A stretch of DNA of 64,000 nt, from contig NC_057764.1 in NCBI RefSeq assembly GCF_010389155.1, forward strand, positions 14,756,001 to 14,820,000. The letters are read 5' to 3'. The notes beneath the pieces are model-generated. The model was given only the letters and a program-made list of their open reading frames with translations. It ran no database searches and was not told the DNA's origin. Every line of letters begins with the position of its first letter. The first letter of the stretch is position 1. This document shows, in pieces, positions 20,990 through 34,061 of this stretch. Origin of the DNA: Erigeron canadensis (taxonomy: Eukaryota; Streptophyta; Magnoliopsida; Asterales; Asteraceae). The position numbers and the translations under genes were made by a program.

Positions 20990-22665
20990 TGTAACACCCC
21001 AACAGCGGTGAAAAACTCGGGATGTAAGATAAAGTACACGCGCACATGGATGTTACTTAGGAACAACTAAATGAGTGCATAGGATAAGCATAAATAATCG
21101 ATTTCATAATCAAATAAGCATAAGAGTAGTCATCACACATAGGTCCAACCAAGCATTCAATAAATGATGTTAAGTTCCTACGCAGGGGAAACGGTTGGGC
21201 ATATTGCCAACAAACATAAACGAAAGCATGCAAACTCCAAAACCTAGCTGCAGTACGCTAAGAGTCCCATGCTACCAATCCTAGCCACGATTTGCTTGAA
21301 TACCTGAAAGGAATACTTAAACGAGTCAATACAAAGGTTGGTGAGTTTGTAGGTTTGAAAACATTAGTAATTTTGTATGAGTATGATTTATGCCGTCAAT
21401 AGAATACGAGGATGAATTAGTATGATGTGGCTAGAGACCAACTTTGCACATAAGTATGAGTATGTGTATAATTGTGTACTTACAATACTTGGCTAGAATA
21501 AATCAATCGTGCACTCACAGTCATAAACATGACATGGCTAGTATGTATCAATCGTGCACTCACAATCATAAACATGACATGGCTAGTATGTCACAAAGTA
21601 GTCTAACAGCCATAGAATAACAATGAAAGCAGTTACGACATATATAAAAGCATATTTTGTATTCCTTTCACCCCAAAACATAAGTAAAGAAAAAGGGGCT
21701 ACGAAGACTCACAGTCATCTGGTACAAGCACAATTTTTAAGTACAGAGAAGAAGCACAGAGTTAGAAAGGTTTTATATATCGAAACCCAAGTACGTCTTG
21801 TTGGAAACCTATATACAAGTCATTGATCATAAATAAGCGCAGGTATTAGCTCTTGTGATTAATTACCATTGGAGTGTCCTTGATGAACTGATGATTTGAT
21901 CCTTAAAGATCCTTGAACGTTTTGACTCAAAAAGAGTTTGAATGATCACACACACATATGCAGTTATAATGGTAATGTGTTGAACATGTCGTTATTAATG
22001 ATTTTCTTGTCTTAAGAACTTAGTTTGATTGGCCATAGAACTTGTGCTTTAAATGGTTTAGATGAATTATGAGTTTTAATGTACTGGTCTAGTGGTTAAG
22101 TACAAGATCTAGTTGATTTAAGTTCAAGCATGTCAAGTTATAAAACAAGATCGTTTTCTGTCAAGATCTTCCTGGCAAGATCTTCCTTGCAAGATCGTCC
22201 TGGCAAGATCTTCCTGGAAAGATCGTCCTGGCAAGATCTTCCTGGCAAGATCTTCCTGGCAAGATCGTCGTGGCAAGATCTTCCTAGCGCCAAGAACAAT
22301 TGTTTGAGCAAAACCAATCTAGAAGATTAGTTACCCAAGAAGTGTCATCACAACATCACAACACAACCTTCACACGAGATCAAACGAGCAATCAAGAGAG
22401 AACAAAGGCTGCCCTAGGACGATCTTGGCCTCAAGATCGTCCCATCTGGGTTGTTTCAAAAGCAAGAACAAGTACAAGATCAACAACAAGGTCTAGATCG
22501 ATTTCAAGACATGTTAGAACATGGCTCTAGTACGTATATGCACAATAACACTAGCCAATAACACTTTTACTGAATACAAGATCAAATATAACCTAAACAA
22601 GTCGTGGCACATCAAGAACAAGTTGTACCTTCATATTCAAAAATGGGTTTTGTAGATTAAATCAT
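20990..22665 (-). mobile_element. LTR1, copy C, 5' LTR truncated by copia
   Basis: This matches the first 1.7 kb of LTR1-A, then stops at 22665 where a copia LTR begins (TGTTAGTCCC). The missing 0.7 kb is not found beyond the copia element, which is itself cut at 29094. With LTR1-A as 3' LTR, the gypsy unit spans about 13170-22665. The last five bases (ATCAT) are one candidate copy of the copia target site. Confidence 0.85.
22163..22288. repeat. 14-bp minisatellite in LTR1-C, 9 copies
   Basis: The same AAGATCKTCCTGGC unit as in LTR1-A, nine copies with different point changes. It gives rise to spurious open frames at 22130-22530. Confidence 0.92.
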
Positions 22666-23637
22666 TGTTAGTCCCAACTATTACTAGAAGGGTGCTGAAG
22701 ACACCTCTATGTCTATGGTGAGTGTACTTTGCAACACAATCACTTAATCTGGACGTGACCAGTTTAGAGTGATTGTGTACTAGGTAATCTGGAGGTTTAC
22801 TTATTAAGGTGACAAATGTAAATAAGTAAATACAATGCAATAGATATAAGTTACAAGTAATTATATCGATGAGACAATATGTATTTTTTAAGTGTATTTT
22901 ATTTATTGATTTTTAAATAAAATACAAGGTTGTTGTGGAACCAAGATAATACAAAGATGTAAATATCCTAACAACCTATGAAATACAATTGATCTATACT
23001 TGGAAATTCTCCTAACAATCGAAACACTTAAAGTTGTGAAGTGTTCCTTTTTGCGATTGAGAGAATATTGCACAAGTTCACCAATATTGTCGAATGTATG
23101 AGTTTGCAAAGTTGTTGAAATGCTTGGGCAAGGACCTCTATTTATAGTCGAAGTATGAGCATTGGGATCTCAACTTCGAAGTACAAATATGGTTGCCAGC
23201 ACACAAAAGTATTAGTATATAATCTTTTGTGTGTGCTAAATAAAGTAAGACAAAAGGTTACTTTATTCAACCACTCTACACCTTTGCACTTTTATCCACA
23301 GACAAGATTATTGTCCGGTTAAAAGGATGTAAAGTAAAAGGTCCTCCTCGTAATCAGTGTAAAGCTTTGTAAAGGCATTTACACTGAAGGATCTCCAGTT
23401 GATTGATCTGGTGAAATGTCAACTAGGCTTCGCTGCCATTGCCATTTCCTTTCTTCCACTTGTTGTCTTCGACTTTAACTGGAAGGTCTTCAGATTTAAG
23501 TCTTCAGATCTCAACTGGAGGAAGTCATCAGTTGCTTAACTGTACAATGCAACTGGACTTCTAAAATTTCGGACAATTCTTCATGCTCTTCAGATGCAGC
23601 TGGAGAGCTCCAGTTTATAGTCAAACTGGACCTGACA
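22666..23637 (-). mobile_element. 3' LTR of copia element 1
   Basis: 972 bp, TGTTAG...CCTGACA in plus reading. On the minus strand it has a TATA box (CTATAAATAGAGG, about 23133-23145). A PPT lies on its right (AATTTGGGGGAATT on minus, 23638-23651). It resembles 45416-46375 in layout and in many words but is clearly diverged by eye. Confidence 0.88.
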
Positions 23638-23908
23638 AATTCCCCCAAATTGTCCTGAAATATTGTCAAGTATTTTCAAACTTGTTTCTATACAAGTGTA
23701 AGTTTGAAATACTTGAGTTTGATAAAACCTATTAATTTTCCAATGCATTCTTATAGATCATCAAATGCCTTGGGTTCAGTTTTAGATGTTTGTAGATTTT
23801 ATCACTATCTATCTTGTGGGTTACAATCTGGCAACTTGTATATACAATAATTTTACATCAGTTACAAGAAAGTAAAATAAAATTACAAGTAGATAGACAA
23901 AGGAAAAT
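23638..23908 (-). other. PPT and 3' untranslated region of copia element 1
   Basis: The G-rich tract AATTTGGGGGAATT on the minus strand abuts the LTR. The rest is AT-rich and lies between the stop of the extra ORF and the PPT. No further gene. Confidence 0.75.
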
Positions 23909-26900
23909 TTAAAAATGTGGCCCTTCGCCAATTTTCCTTTTCTTGGCAACAGATGAAATCGACTGTTTGTCTTCCTGATCAAATCCCAATCTTTCTTCAA
24001 CATTTTCTTGGAACTTGATCAGGTTCTGCAATATATACTCCCAGCCTTTCTCAAACTTGTTCTTGTGTTGCCTCTTGGCCAAAATATCCAACATCTCAAC
24101 ATGTTCAGAATGACCATACTGATGAATATCAGGATTTTCAGTCGTTCGAGTTGGTCCACCAAAGTATTGTACCTTAACCACATAATGTCTGGCACCTGGC
24201 TTGATTAAGACTTGCACATCTTGAACTTTGCCCTGATTATGCCTTCGACGCAGCACATCTTGCAAATATGTTCGAGCCTCAGATTCATTTGTCAGCTTGA
24301 TCTGGCTCGTGCTTAGCTTCTGAGTGGCTGCTCGAATATCATTATTGGTTGGTTTAGAAGGTTCCACCCAAGTCCTTAGATTGGAATCTCTGGGCAATGC
24401 CTTAGTCTTATGTTTCTTTCCTTTGACCTTGGGTGGATTCAATACTTGGCTGACAATCTTCTTTACTTGTTCAGTCCTTTTCAAAATCCCTTCTGACCTT
24501 ATTTCCTTAGCCTTCTCCACTGATACATTTAGACAACCAGCATCAAGTTGGGCCTCATCATCTTGATAGTGTTTGTCCAATTCAACCTCCAGCATTTCAT
24601 TCACACATTTCAGAATCCTTGCATCTTCTTTTATTTTCATGTATGCCACCAGTTGTATGCCAAGGAGTTCTGCGTCAGTTGCATCAACAAGGGTGAGTGG
24701 GAAAGATTTCCTAGATTCTTCTTGATTAATCTTCATTTGTTTCTTTCTTTCCTTAACCAGATACCCAATCCTTGCTAGCTTCTGACTTTCACTTTCAGTA
24801 ACTGGAGGCAACTGGTCAATATTGCCAGTTTCTACTAATGGTGCATCAGTGGCCAGCTTGTCAGATTCATCAGTGGCCATTGCCTTACCTTTATCAACCT
24901 TCCCCCTTAGCACAACATCATCAATATGCCCACCAGCTTTAGTACTGGTGGCAGCTACCAGCTCTTTCCCAGTGGTTTTGGGAACTTCAAGGGCAGTAGA
25001 AGAAGTATGCATAGATCTTTCCCCCTTGCCAGCATCTAGCCCTTTACGAATACTATCAAAATCTGAAGGGCTTGAAGGCAAATTGGCTAGAGGCTGCCAC
25101 GACTGCATATCTTTACACTGCTTGAAAGTCCCACAAACCAACCTCATAGTCTTCCACAGATGATTGATTTCCTTAGATTGAGTCATAACATTTTCAAAGG
25201 TGTGTACTTGACTCTTCTGTATGTTAGTTAAAAGCTTCGTATCATCTGGCGAGAGACTAGAGAGAACCATCTCATGAAGAACTTCTTTCAACAAAGTCTT
25301 CAACTCTTCATTCTTGTTTCTACCAGCTTCAGTTGTCAGATTGGTTAGAGCAGTTGAGTGTTCAGATACCTTGCTGGCCAGAGTATCAAGACTGCACCTC
25401 AACCGATCAATCTTAGATGTTATGGGAGTGAGATCAACCTGGGGCGCTGCAGTCTTGGTGATCTCAGATATCACCTTTTCCAAAAATACTTGTTCTCTGG
25501 CAGCCAAGGCGTCTTCAATCTTCTGACCAACTGAAGTGGCCAACTGGTTACCAAGCTCCGTCACATTAAGACCAGGTTTTTCAAAGAGCAACTTGACCTG
25601 TCTTTCAAGTTCCTTCACATCCACCTCTGAAGATCTGACAGTATTAGTTAGTAGGTTGGTGATGGAAGATGTGACATCAGTTTGGGTTAATGCAAATGCC
25701 TCCCTTAACGATGTTGCCAGTTGATTGGAGGACTGCACCAACTCATTGAGCTTGCCAAACACTAAGTCCTCATTTGCAGAAAATTTATTGATCCCCAGGT
25801 CAACCACTCTAACATTTGTGATATGCTCCTTCTGGTACCTGGAGAGGGACTTAACATTTTTATTGAGTCCCTTTTGAATCTCATCCACCCTCGTAAGAAG
25901 GTTTGAGAGATCGGATTGAAAGGCAGCAAATTGACTATCCAATGACGGAGGGGAAGGTGTCACTAGACCTGCTTGAAGGGCTACAGGTACAACTGGAGAA
26001 GGTAAATTAAATGATGGTTCACCAGTTGTAGTAGCAGCAGTTGAAACAAGAGGAGTTGTTGAAGAAATGATGGGAAGAGATTCAAGTTGTCGTTCATGCT
26101 GAGAACGCTCAGGTGTGAACGACGGCGACGGTGGTGTTAGGATGTGTCTATTTCTAGGCACACCCATGGAAGATAGTAGCTGGCGAGAGGCGAATATAGG
26201 AGGTTCTTGTAAGCTTTCTGGTAAAAGAGGTGAAATTGAAACTTGGCGATCTAGGGGTTGATCAGAAAAGGAAGGGAGCTAATGATGTACAGATGCATCA
26301 GCCATTTCCTGATCAAATTCAGCTTCAGGAGAGTCCGAGGACTTAAGCTGAATTTCACCCTCAAATATGCCTAGATTCATAAATGATAGGGGTGGCTGAA
26401 CAGATTGTTCAGGCTCCTGATGACCAGTTTGAGTTTCCTCAAAGGTTTCACCAGTTGTCGGAATTACTTCCTAAAAAGAGGTCACTTGTGCCTCAACCAC
26501 AACTGCTCTTTCCTCAGTCATGGCATCATTGGCCGTAGAATCTGGAACCTCGGTCTCCAGCTGTGACTGTTGCCCAGGTTCGGCAACTGTCACATTACCA
26601 GCAGACGAACTGGTGGGTCCCTCATTAATTTGAGGCCCGCCCGGTTGTCTTTCTGACTCACCTGGTATTGGTGCATCAGTTTTAGAGAATGCCAGTATCA
26701 TTCTCGGAGGAATCTGGACCTCGTTAGCAGTGGATACAAGGTTGTCCAGATTTCTCAGTAATTCTAGCACAGAGTAAAGAGACTGAGTGTTTTTATATTC
26801 GTCTCTGCCCAGAATTAATTTGAAACAAAGAGATAAAAATCGAGAGAAGGGGATACATGGACCCCTATTAGCTTTCAACTTGAAGACAAGGCTTCTGAAG

Positions 26901-27577
26901 AGAATGCTCGCGAAGTCTACTCTCAGTCCATACCAAAGGCAATATGCCATTTCTGTCTGGAAGGAGTTTATCTGGTCCAAACCACCAGAACTCCCTCCTA
27001 AACTCTCCACCAGATGAACCATGAAATATTTCCAAGAGGGTGAAAGCCCTCTCATCGTTATTGACCCCTTGGTTCTCAATACACCACCTTCCAATACTTC
27101 ATTATTGCCCATGTCAAGAAAGACCTGGCGGAAGTTTATATTACTGGGGATCACCACTGGACGTTCATCAGTTTTCCAGTAATTGAGGTTAAGGGCATCC
27201 CTCAAAGTTTCAGTGGTGATGGTACACGGGACTGACCCATCCTTTAAGGTGAAAGAGATGGATGAGCAGTCAGGCGAGTTAGAAGCCGTGTACCAGAACT
27301 CACACAAGTAATCATGGTACATCTTGTGTGGGTTCAAGGAAAAGGCATCGCTGAGTGGAGAATCCCTGAAGAAGGATTGGATTTTCCCGATTAGAGTGTC
27401 AGCGGCCTGCTCCCCTTGAAAAGATGCTATGGGGTTGTTTGGATTTAATTTAATTATTTTGGAGTTCATGGGGGCCCCAACAGCATGGTGAACGTTATCG
27501 GACGGAACATACTCAACAGTGAGTAAGTTCACATCACGAGAACGAGAGGAAGAAGATGATGAAGATTTAGGTGCCAT
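23909..27577 (-). pseudogene. 1,223-codon extra ORF of copia element 1, two stops
   Basis: One continuous frame from ATG (27577) to 23909, broken only by TAG near 26470 and TAG near 26281, both consistent with single-base changes. Residues 1-20 are Ser/Arg-rich. Residues 60-250 carry the domain shared with 60334-62788: EFW at 93-95, LRDALNLN at 125-132, SWK at 181-183, DFASILF at 221-227 and IPFSRFLSL at 242-250. The downstream half (26167 to 23909) is a long heptad-rich coiled coil (LSNLLTRVDEIQKGLNKNVK) and ends with a nuclear-signal-like AKKRKIG. It follows pol on the same strand and has its own TATA box. No signal peptide or membrane anchor is seen. Function is unknown; the position is that of env-like ORFs in Sireviruses. 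Confidence 0.75.
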
Positions 27578-27725
27578 TTGATCAAATTTTGATTGTGAAA
27601 TTGATTTAGGATTTAGGGTTTTGGACTTAAAGAAGAAAGAGAGAAAGGGATCTTGAATTTTGTATGATTGGAAGAGTAAATGAAAGGAATGAGTATGCGA
27701 AGTAAATGAGAGAAATGTTTGGGTG

Positions 27726-27740
27726 GGGGTATATATAGGT
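27726..27740 (-). promoter_or_regulatory. TATA-box promoter directly upstream of the extra ORF
   Basis: On the minus strand CCTATATATACCCCC is followed by a CT-rich stretch (ACATTTCTCTCATTTAC) and a 5' UTR-like run with TCTCTCTTTCTTC and AACCCTAAATCC. The ATG at 27577 follows about 150 bp after the TATA box. This is the layout of an ordinary plant RNA polymerase II promoter. Use as a promoter is inference. Confidence 0.55.
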
Positions 27741-28265
27741 AATAAAATAATACCAAAATATATACGAAAAGATTTTTAATCCCCAAATTTTCGAAATCGT
27801 GTTTTAAAAGATTTTTTTAGAAAATTTGAAATTCAAAAATAATTAATACCATCTCATCAAGCATTAAATGCTACGAAGGCTGGTAGTCCCATGCGCCCAC
27901 TACCTGCAACAATCCCCATAAAACCTGCATTCCTTTTATCAAAATGGTTTTCACACGTCAAGTGACGGTTGGGAGTAGGTTTAGACACTCGAGTACCATC
28001 ACGTGTCACAAATATTGACCAAGTATACTTCCGTTATGATGATCTGGTTGACCACCAGTTTGAGATAAGACCAAACATGTACACTGAAGAGTGTCCGGTG
28101 CCAGTTTCAACTGGAAAGATTTTCCAGTTGCAAAATTTTAAACAACAAAAGAAACAAATTTTAGTCAGTTTCACCTGGAGAATTCCCCAGATACATTTTG
28201 AACAAAAATAAGTTTTGGTCATGAAAACATTTTGAGTCTATTCCCCCTAGAATGAAGAACCCATT
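27741..28265 (-). other. Pol-extra ORF spacer of copia element 1
   Basis: Non-coding DNA between the pol end and the extra ORF promoter. It is AT-rich near the promoter and contains CAACTGGAAA / TCCAGTTG words also found in the element's LTR (for example near 23600). Enhancer function would be speculation. Confidence 0.4.
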
Positions 28266-29094
28266 TCAAGGATTTAACATTCCCAATTCACTGATGAGAT
28301 GTTTAAAAGTCTTTTCATCAAGAGGTTTTGTAAACACATCAGCTAATTGTTTGTCAGTGGGAATGAAATGAATTTCAATATCTCCTTTCATAACATAATC
28401 GCGAATAAAATGATACCTGATGTCAATATGTTTTGTCTTGGAGTGCATTACCGGGTTGTGAGATATTGCAATTGCACTGGTGTTGTCACAAAAGATTGGG
28501 GTTCTGGTATATTTCATACCTCGAGCAACTGGTTTTTGATCCAAAGAATCTGGGCACAGCAACTGGCCGCAGAAATGTATTCTGCCTCAGCAGTTGACAT
28601 TGAGACCGAAGTCTGCTTCTTGCTGGTCCAACTCACCAGTTTTCCCCCTAGGAAGTGACAACCTCCAGTTGTATACTTTCTATCAATCTTACAACCTGCG
28701 TGATCTGAATTTGAATAACCCTGAGCCTTTGGGATACCAAAGACCAAGGCTAGGACACCCTCTCAGGTACCTAAAGATGCGCTTAACAACATGCAAATGT
28801 GACTCTTTTGGGTTAGCCTGAAATCTGGCACATAAACATGTTGCAAATATTATATCTGGCCGACTGGCAATTAAATACATCAGTAAACCAACCATTCCAC
28901 AATACTCTTTTTGATCCACTGATTTTCCATTTGGGTCAGAGTCCAAATTTAAGGGTACTGCAATGGGTGTGTTTTTAGATGGGATTGAATCACATTTGTA
29001 TTTTCTTAACAAATCTTTGACATATTTTTCTTGGTTGATAAAAATACCTTCCATGGTTGGTTTAATTTGTAGGCCTAAGAAAAATGTTAAAGAA
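28266..29094 (-). pseudogene. Copia RT C-terminus and RNase H, frameshifted
   Basis: It begins abruptly in RT at LTFFLGLQIKPTMEGIFINQ next to the junction at 29094/29095. It then runs through LMYLIASRPDIIFATCLCAR, RNase H (SDHAGC, GGKLVSWTSKKQTSVSMSTA, AEAEY, CDNTSAI) and the typical copia end FTKPLDEKTFKHLISELGML. Frameshifts near 28700-28745 and 28515-28560 divide it into three open segments. RNase H acidic residues are visible. Integrase and most of RT are absent because the duplicated block starts at 29095. Confidence 0.88.
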
Positions 29095-29384
29095 TGTTAT
29101 GTCACAAGTGGTAGAGATTAATCAGTAAATGGATTAACTGCAAGTGATACAGTAAAGGAAAGCTCGTTTCGAGATTGTTTAAGAAAGATTGATCGTGGAA
29201 AAGTTAAAGAATTTTGTGTAAGTTTATTACCTTTTCAGGTTTAAGACGAAGATCAAGGAAAAGAAGAATATTCGATGGCTACAAGTTGGTCATTTTAATT
29301 TTTCATATTTCCAGGAAGTTCGTAATAAACGTTGATCAGTTATTCATAAACTTTGACGAAAATTGAAGTTTAAAGTGTGCAGGT

Positions 29385-30540
29385 GTGAGATTACGACCTC
29401 GTAATTGAAGGTAGCAGAATATGACCTCGTAGTTGGTCTATTGGGCTATGTTTGATTACGATCTCGTAATTGATGGGCCGGGTTGACCCAGACCCATTCG
29501 GGTTAAATGGTTATATAAACCAATTTTACCCAAACACGACCTCACATATTAAAAATCAAAATTAGAGCTTTACGACCCCGAAAAAAGAACTTTGCTACCC
29601 TATTGGTGATTTGTTTGATACAATTAGATTGAGTGTTTTTCGTTGATATATTCATCATCCTCATGACATACTGAATCTAGGTATAAAATCTAATCGTCCA
29701 ATAGTTAACCATGCAACAAGAAAATCAAGAAAATAGGGTTCGAAATTTTCGAACAAGTTTTTCCTAAGTTCTTCGATTTTGATGTTTTCTGGGTAAAACT
29801 AAGGGTTGGGGTATGTTTATCACTTGAATACGAACGTATAGATACAATTTTTACAAGTTTTGGTTAGGTAAATCGTGTTTTCGAGTCGGGGAAGATGAAC
29901 AGTGCGATGACCTCGTATTTACGGGTTTGCTAGCCTGGAAATACGACCCCGCATTTGTCAATTGATTTTGACTTATGTTGACTTCTAGAATACGATGCCG
30001 ATTTACGACATGAACCAATACGATCCCAAATTGGAAAATACGATCTCGTATTTTAGAGTTTGGTTGACCGTATTTTGACCATGAAATACGACCTCGTACA
30101 GAGATACGACCTCGTATTTTGACTTAACAGTTTTTCAAAAGTTTTATTTTTATAAAATATTTGAAAATGAGTTAATTATTATTTTAACTTAATTGCAGAG
30201 ATAATTTAAGTTAAATTAACAGATTTCCAAAAGTTTATCGTTATAAAGATTTGAAAATGAGTTAATTTTGTATAACTAAATTACCGAGATAATTTACTTA
30301 TATGTTTTGATCGTAAATTACCGAAATGATTTATGAATGGTTAACTTAATTATAGAGATAATTATAGTTAATGATGTTAACTAAATTACAGAGATAAATT
30401 ATGTTAATTGTTTATTGATATAAATTACAGGGATAAAGTTATATGTTTGACTAGGTTACAGAGATAATCCTAGTTGTATATTGTGCGTGTGAATTTTTAT
30501 GTCAATTTAGGTAAGTAATTGTTTATTAGTGATTACATAA
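29385..30540 (+). promoter_or_regulatory. Promoter-like region upstream of the extra ORF (copy B)
   Basis: Same layout as copy A: a TACGACCTCGTA palindrome near 29392, variants further on, TATATAAA at 29512-29519, a second cluster of palindromes at about 29905-30120, and TTACAGAGATAA repeats at 30190-30475. One palindrome is changed (TATGACCTCGTA near 29420). Promoter use is inferred. Confidence 0.42.
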
Positions 30541-33021
30541 ATGGCAAGAAACTTCATCGGTGCGCATAACTACGTGATTAACTTCGATGATGGTCACGAA
30601 GGGACCGAATATTATCACGAGATATTCGCCTTCTTCAGAAGATCTCGAGTTCATTATGCGCTTACACATCCGCCCATAATATATCTCGACTATTTGAGAG
30701 ATTTCTAGGCTAATGCTAATGTTGTTCGTGCTGGAGACGAACATATTTTTCATACCATTGTTGTCGGGCAGCAGATACAGTTCACCGCTACTAATCTCAT
30801 TGATATATTACGTCTAGGTACAGTTGAACAAGAAGGTGGTGCGATAGGTCTCACCAAGTTCAAACACGAAGTTATTCAAGGTGCTTTCAGACGGATGGGA
30901 TTTGCAGGGACCTGGCCAGTAAGACCTTGTTCAAGAAAGGTTTCTATGGCAGGTGGAGGTATCTTGCTCATGTGCATAATGTTGGGTTAAGCAACAAGAA
31001 GTCTGGTTTTGATACGTTAAACCAGGAAGCACAGGCACAGATGGTTGGCTTGGTGTTTAACAAGCCATATAGTTTCTCTAAATTCTTCTTCATTGAATTG
31101 AGGAAACAGATCATAGCCACGGGCAAAAGGAGGTTTCCTCTATTTCCTCGATTTGTGATGATGATCATAAATGCTAGACTTCCACACATACCGGTTGTAA
31201 GGGAGGTGAAGCATGTGAGCATGATTATACGCTGTGGTTATGATGAGTTTCTACAGAGATATCCGAATGATCCAAATGCACAGGATGTTGCATTATTTGG
31301 TGCCATTGTGAATGCCAACTGCATTGCACTTGCTGATGGGGTCATATTAGCTTATGAAGGGCCTCAGCCAGAGGATGTTGAAGTTGCAGAGAATGTTGAG
31401 CTTCCAAAGCAACTTCATGATGTTGTAGTGCAGGCAGACGCACCAGAAGAGCCAGAAGCGGTCATACAAGCTGCAAATGATGTGATAGACTAGGTTGGAG
31501 CCAATCCAGAGATTGTTGATGATATTCTGGAGCAGATGGCTGATCCAGAGGGTGATATTGCACAAGTTCAGAGGTATAATCCCAATGATGTTGATCTAGT
31601 GAATGTAGACCTAGACCGGGACATAGATGACTATGTAGCTGAAGCTGTAGATGGTTCTGAAGCAGCTAGAGTTAGTAAGTTAGGTGCTACTGAAGCTAGT
31701 GGGTTAGGCATTGATCAGGCTAGTAGATCGGGTATTGATGCTGAAGATAGAGGGATGGCTACAACTGTTGAACAAGATAGAGAGCCTTCGGTGCATTCAG
31801 ATGATGAGTCTAGCACTGATGGAGATGATCATTCTTACAGATTAGATGTGTTCATCAGAGTTTGATTTAAGTTGATTCCTAAATATCTAGTAGTCAATTT
31901 AGGAAGAAGAAGAAGAGGAGAAATAGATGAGGACTGGGAGCCAGAACAACCACTGCTTAAGAAAAGTAAATTTGTCAGGGCACAAGAGGCATCTACTGTT
32001 ACTGGTGGTCCAGTTATCGTTAGTCCGGAGACTACTCAACCATAACCAAAGCCACGAAGAACTGAAGAGGCTAGTCTAAGCCTTGCTGATTTGCAGAGAC
32101 TGATGTTTGAGCTGAAAGAACAGCATGAGAAGGCTATTGAATGAAATGTGAAGCTTGATCAGAGATATGGTTGATGATATGAAGGTTGTGACTTACAAGA
32201 ATAGGATTCTTGAAGACAAGTTGGACAGGCCGAGGTGGTGGTGTCCAACATGTACAAGAAGTATTTGACTCTAGATGAGAAGGTTGTTAGGATGGAAGAT
32301 GCATTGAAGAAGGGAGTCAAGATCTCCGAAGAAAAACTGCATGAGCTCATCGACAACTATCTCAAGGTTAGAGCTGAGAGAGATAGCTTAGGTTGCAGAG
32401 GTGATGAGCTAGCTAAGGCAAGGCATGATGATGATCAGAATGAAGATCCAGATGCTGCTAGAGCTACTCAAGAGCTAGGAGGGAGTTCTTTGTTCAGAAC
32501 TGAGACTCATGGAGAGTCTAGCCAGGCTGGTGTTGCTGGCAAGGCTACCTCAGAAGCTCCACAGACTCAAGAACTGGTTGTCACAGAGTTGAATATGTTA
32601 GTTGAGTCTGAGGCACCTCAAACCAAACTCCTTACAGAAGATATTGAAGCTGATAGATTGGGTAAAGGTTTGGTAGAGCAATCTGAAGTTGTTGTTCTTT
32701 ATGATGAAATTGCTAGTGCTCAGGATAGTGAGTCGACCAAGACCGATTCTACTACCAATGCTTCTACAGAGTCAGATTTGCAACCAGTTATTGTGCATAG
32801 ACTAGAGAAGAGATTGGGTTATGATCCACAAGCTCATATGAGAGCTAGAGCAGAGATTATGGATAGTGATTATTATGATCCAGGATCTCTGAGGGATCAA
32901 ATGAAGAAAGGCTAGGGTTAACTCGTACTCCTTCAGAGTCAGAGTCAGATTCAGACTTGAGAATGAGACTAAGATTGAGGGGGAGCAGAGCAAGAGCAAG
33001 AAGAAAAAGCAGAAGAAGTAG
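30541..33021 (+). pseudogene. Extra ORF of a copia-like element, copy B, broken
   Basis: Counterpart of 6554-9036, sharing its TAG in place of the conserved Trp and the same 1-nt deletion. Those lesions predate the duplication. It adds a private TAG at 31491-31493. Open parts are 30927-31493, 31536-31865 and 32235-32915. The late conserved phrase HRLEKRLGYDPQAHMRARAE is intact near 32800. The C-terminal Lys-rich tail ends at the TAG at 33019-33021. Confidence 0.7.
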
Positions 33022-33087
33022 ATTGATGACAAAAACAAGACGAAGACATTTATCGTAACGTCTAGAAGCTATTGCCAAGGGGGAGTC

Positions 33088-33638
33088 TGTAAGTGCACGT
33101 CTATGTCAATAGCAGTCTAGATTGTTTGGGCTTATATTGTAATATGTCTTTGTCATGTGATTTTCATTAATGAACTTTGTATTATGCATAGAATACTAGA
33201 TTAAGTGTAAGTATTTAATATGTAATTAATTCTGCTAAGTAAGAAATACGACCTCGTATTTGCAGGGTCAAATACGAGGTGGCTTATAGAAAATACGACC
33301 TCGTTTTTGCAGGGACAAATACGAGGCAAAGACACAATTACGACCTCGTAAAGGTGTCGGGTTGGGGCTGAAATACAAGCTCGACTCGCTGAAGCCCATG
33401 TCGAGTTTCCTATAAATACCAGAACCCTAACAAAGATTAGGGTCGAACATTTGTTGAATTATCAAGCATATTTTTGCAGGTTAATAGGTCAAAGCTCGTT
33501 CCGCTAGCCCGAAGAAGACCTGCGAGGCAGCAGCTGATCTAGGGGCTTTCATTGTGAATCACCACGTTATAGAGAGGGATTCCGCACCTCTGGATAACGG
33601 GATCAAACTATTAATGACCCGCGTCAAGCGGACTTACA
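33088..33638 (+). mobile_element. 3' LTR of the extra-ORF element, copy B
   Basis: 551 bp, the same length as the copy A LTR, with TGTAAGT...ACTTACA ends and the PPT CAAGGGGGAGTC at 33076-33087. The TATA box is at 33411-33418. It contains the TACGACCTCGTA palindromes. No PBS follows the right end. Confidence 0.88.
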
Positions 33639-34061
33639 GTGTAACCCTAATATATATTAGATGTATGTGTGTATACTTTCAAAACCATACTTTCAAGCAT
33701 TATCAATACTCATTACATACTTTCAAACACCTACAATCAACTAAATTCCAAAAAAAATGGCATCTTTATCATTTAACACAATTATGGTGCAGTTAAATTA
33801 TATCAATCGTAAATGGGATACTTCAAACTGCAGATGTATCAAAAAGAAGAAGTTTTCCTATCTTTCATATAATGAGTTATTCAGAATTTTGTGATGCCAC
33901 TTACAGTTGTTTTGGTGTTTCAAAACAAGCTGCGATATTACAATTATAATTATTGTTGAGTCAGGTTCGAGCCTACTTTGGGAATGATTTATCATCTTGG
34001 TGATGCGCAATTTGAAGTCAGGTTCGAGCCTACTTTTACGAACAAGTTGCGAAGCTTGACT
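33639..34061. other. Spacer between LTR and MULE, copy B
   Basis: Matches 9654-10077. No gene; contains the same pair of phrases close to GTCAGGTTCGAGCCTACTTT. Confidence 0.4.

Noticed and set aside
23909..27577. Host gene with coiled coil
   Set aside because: It lies between copia RNase H and the same element's PPT and LTR on the same strand, so it belongs to the retroelement.
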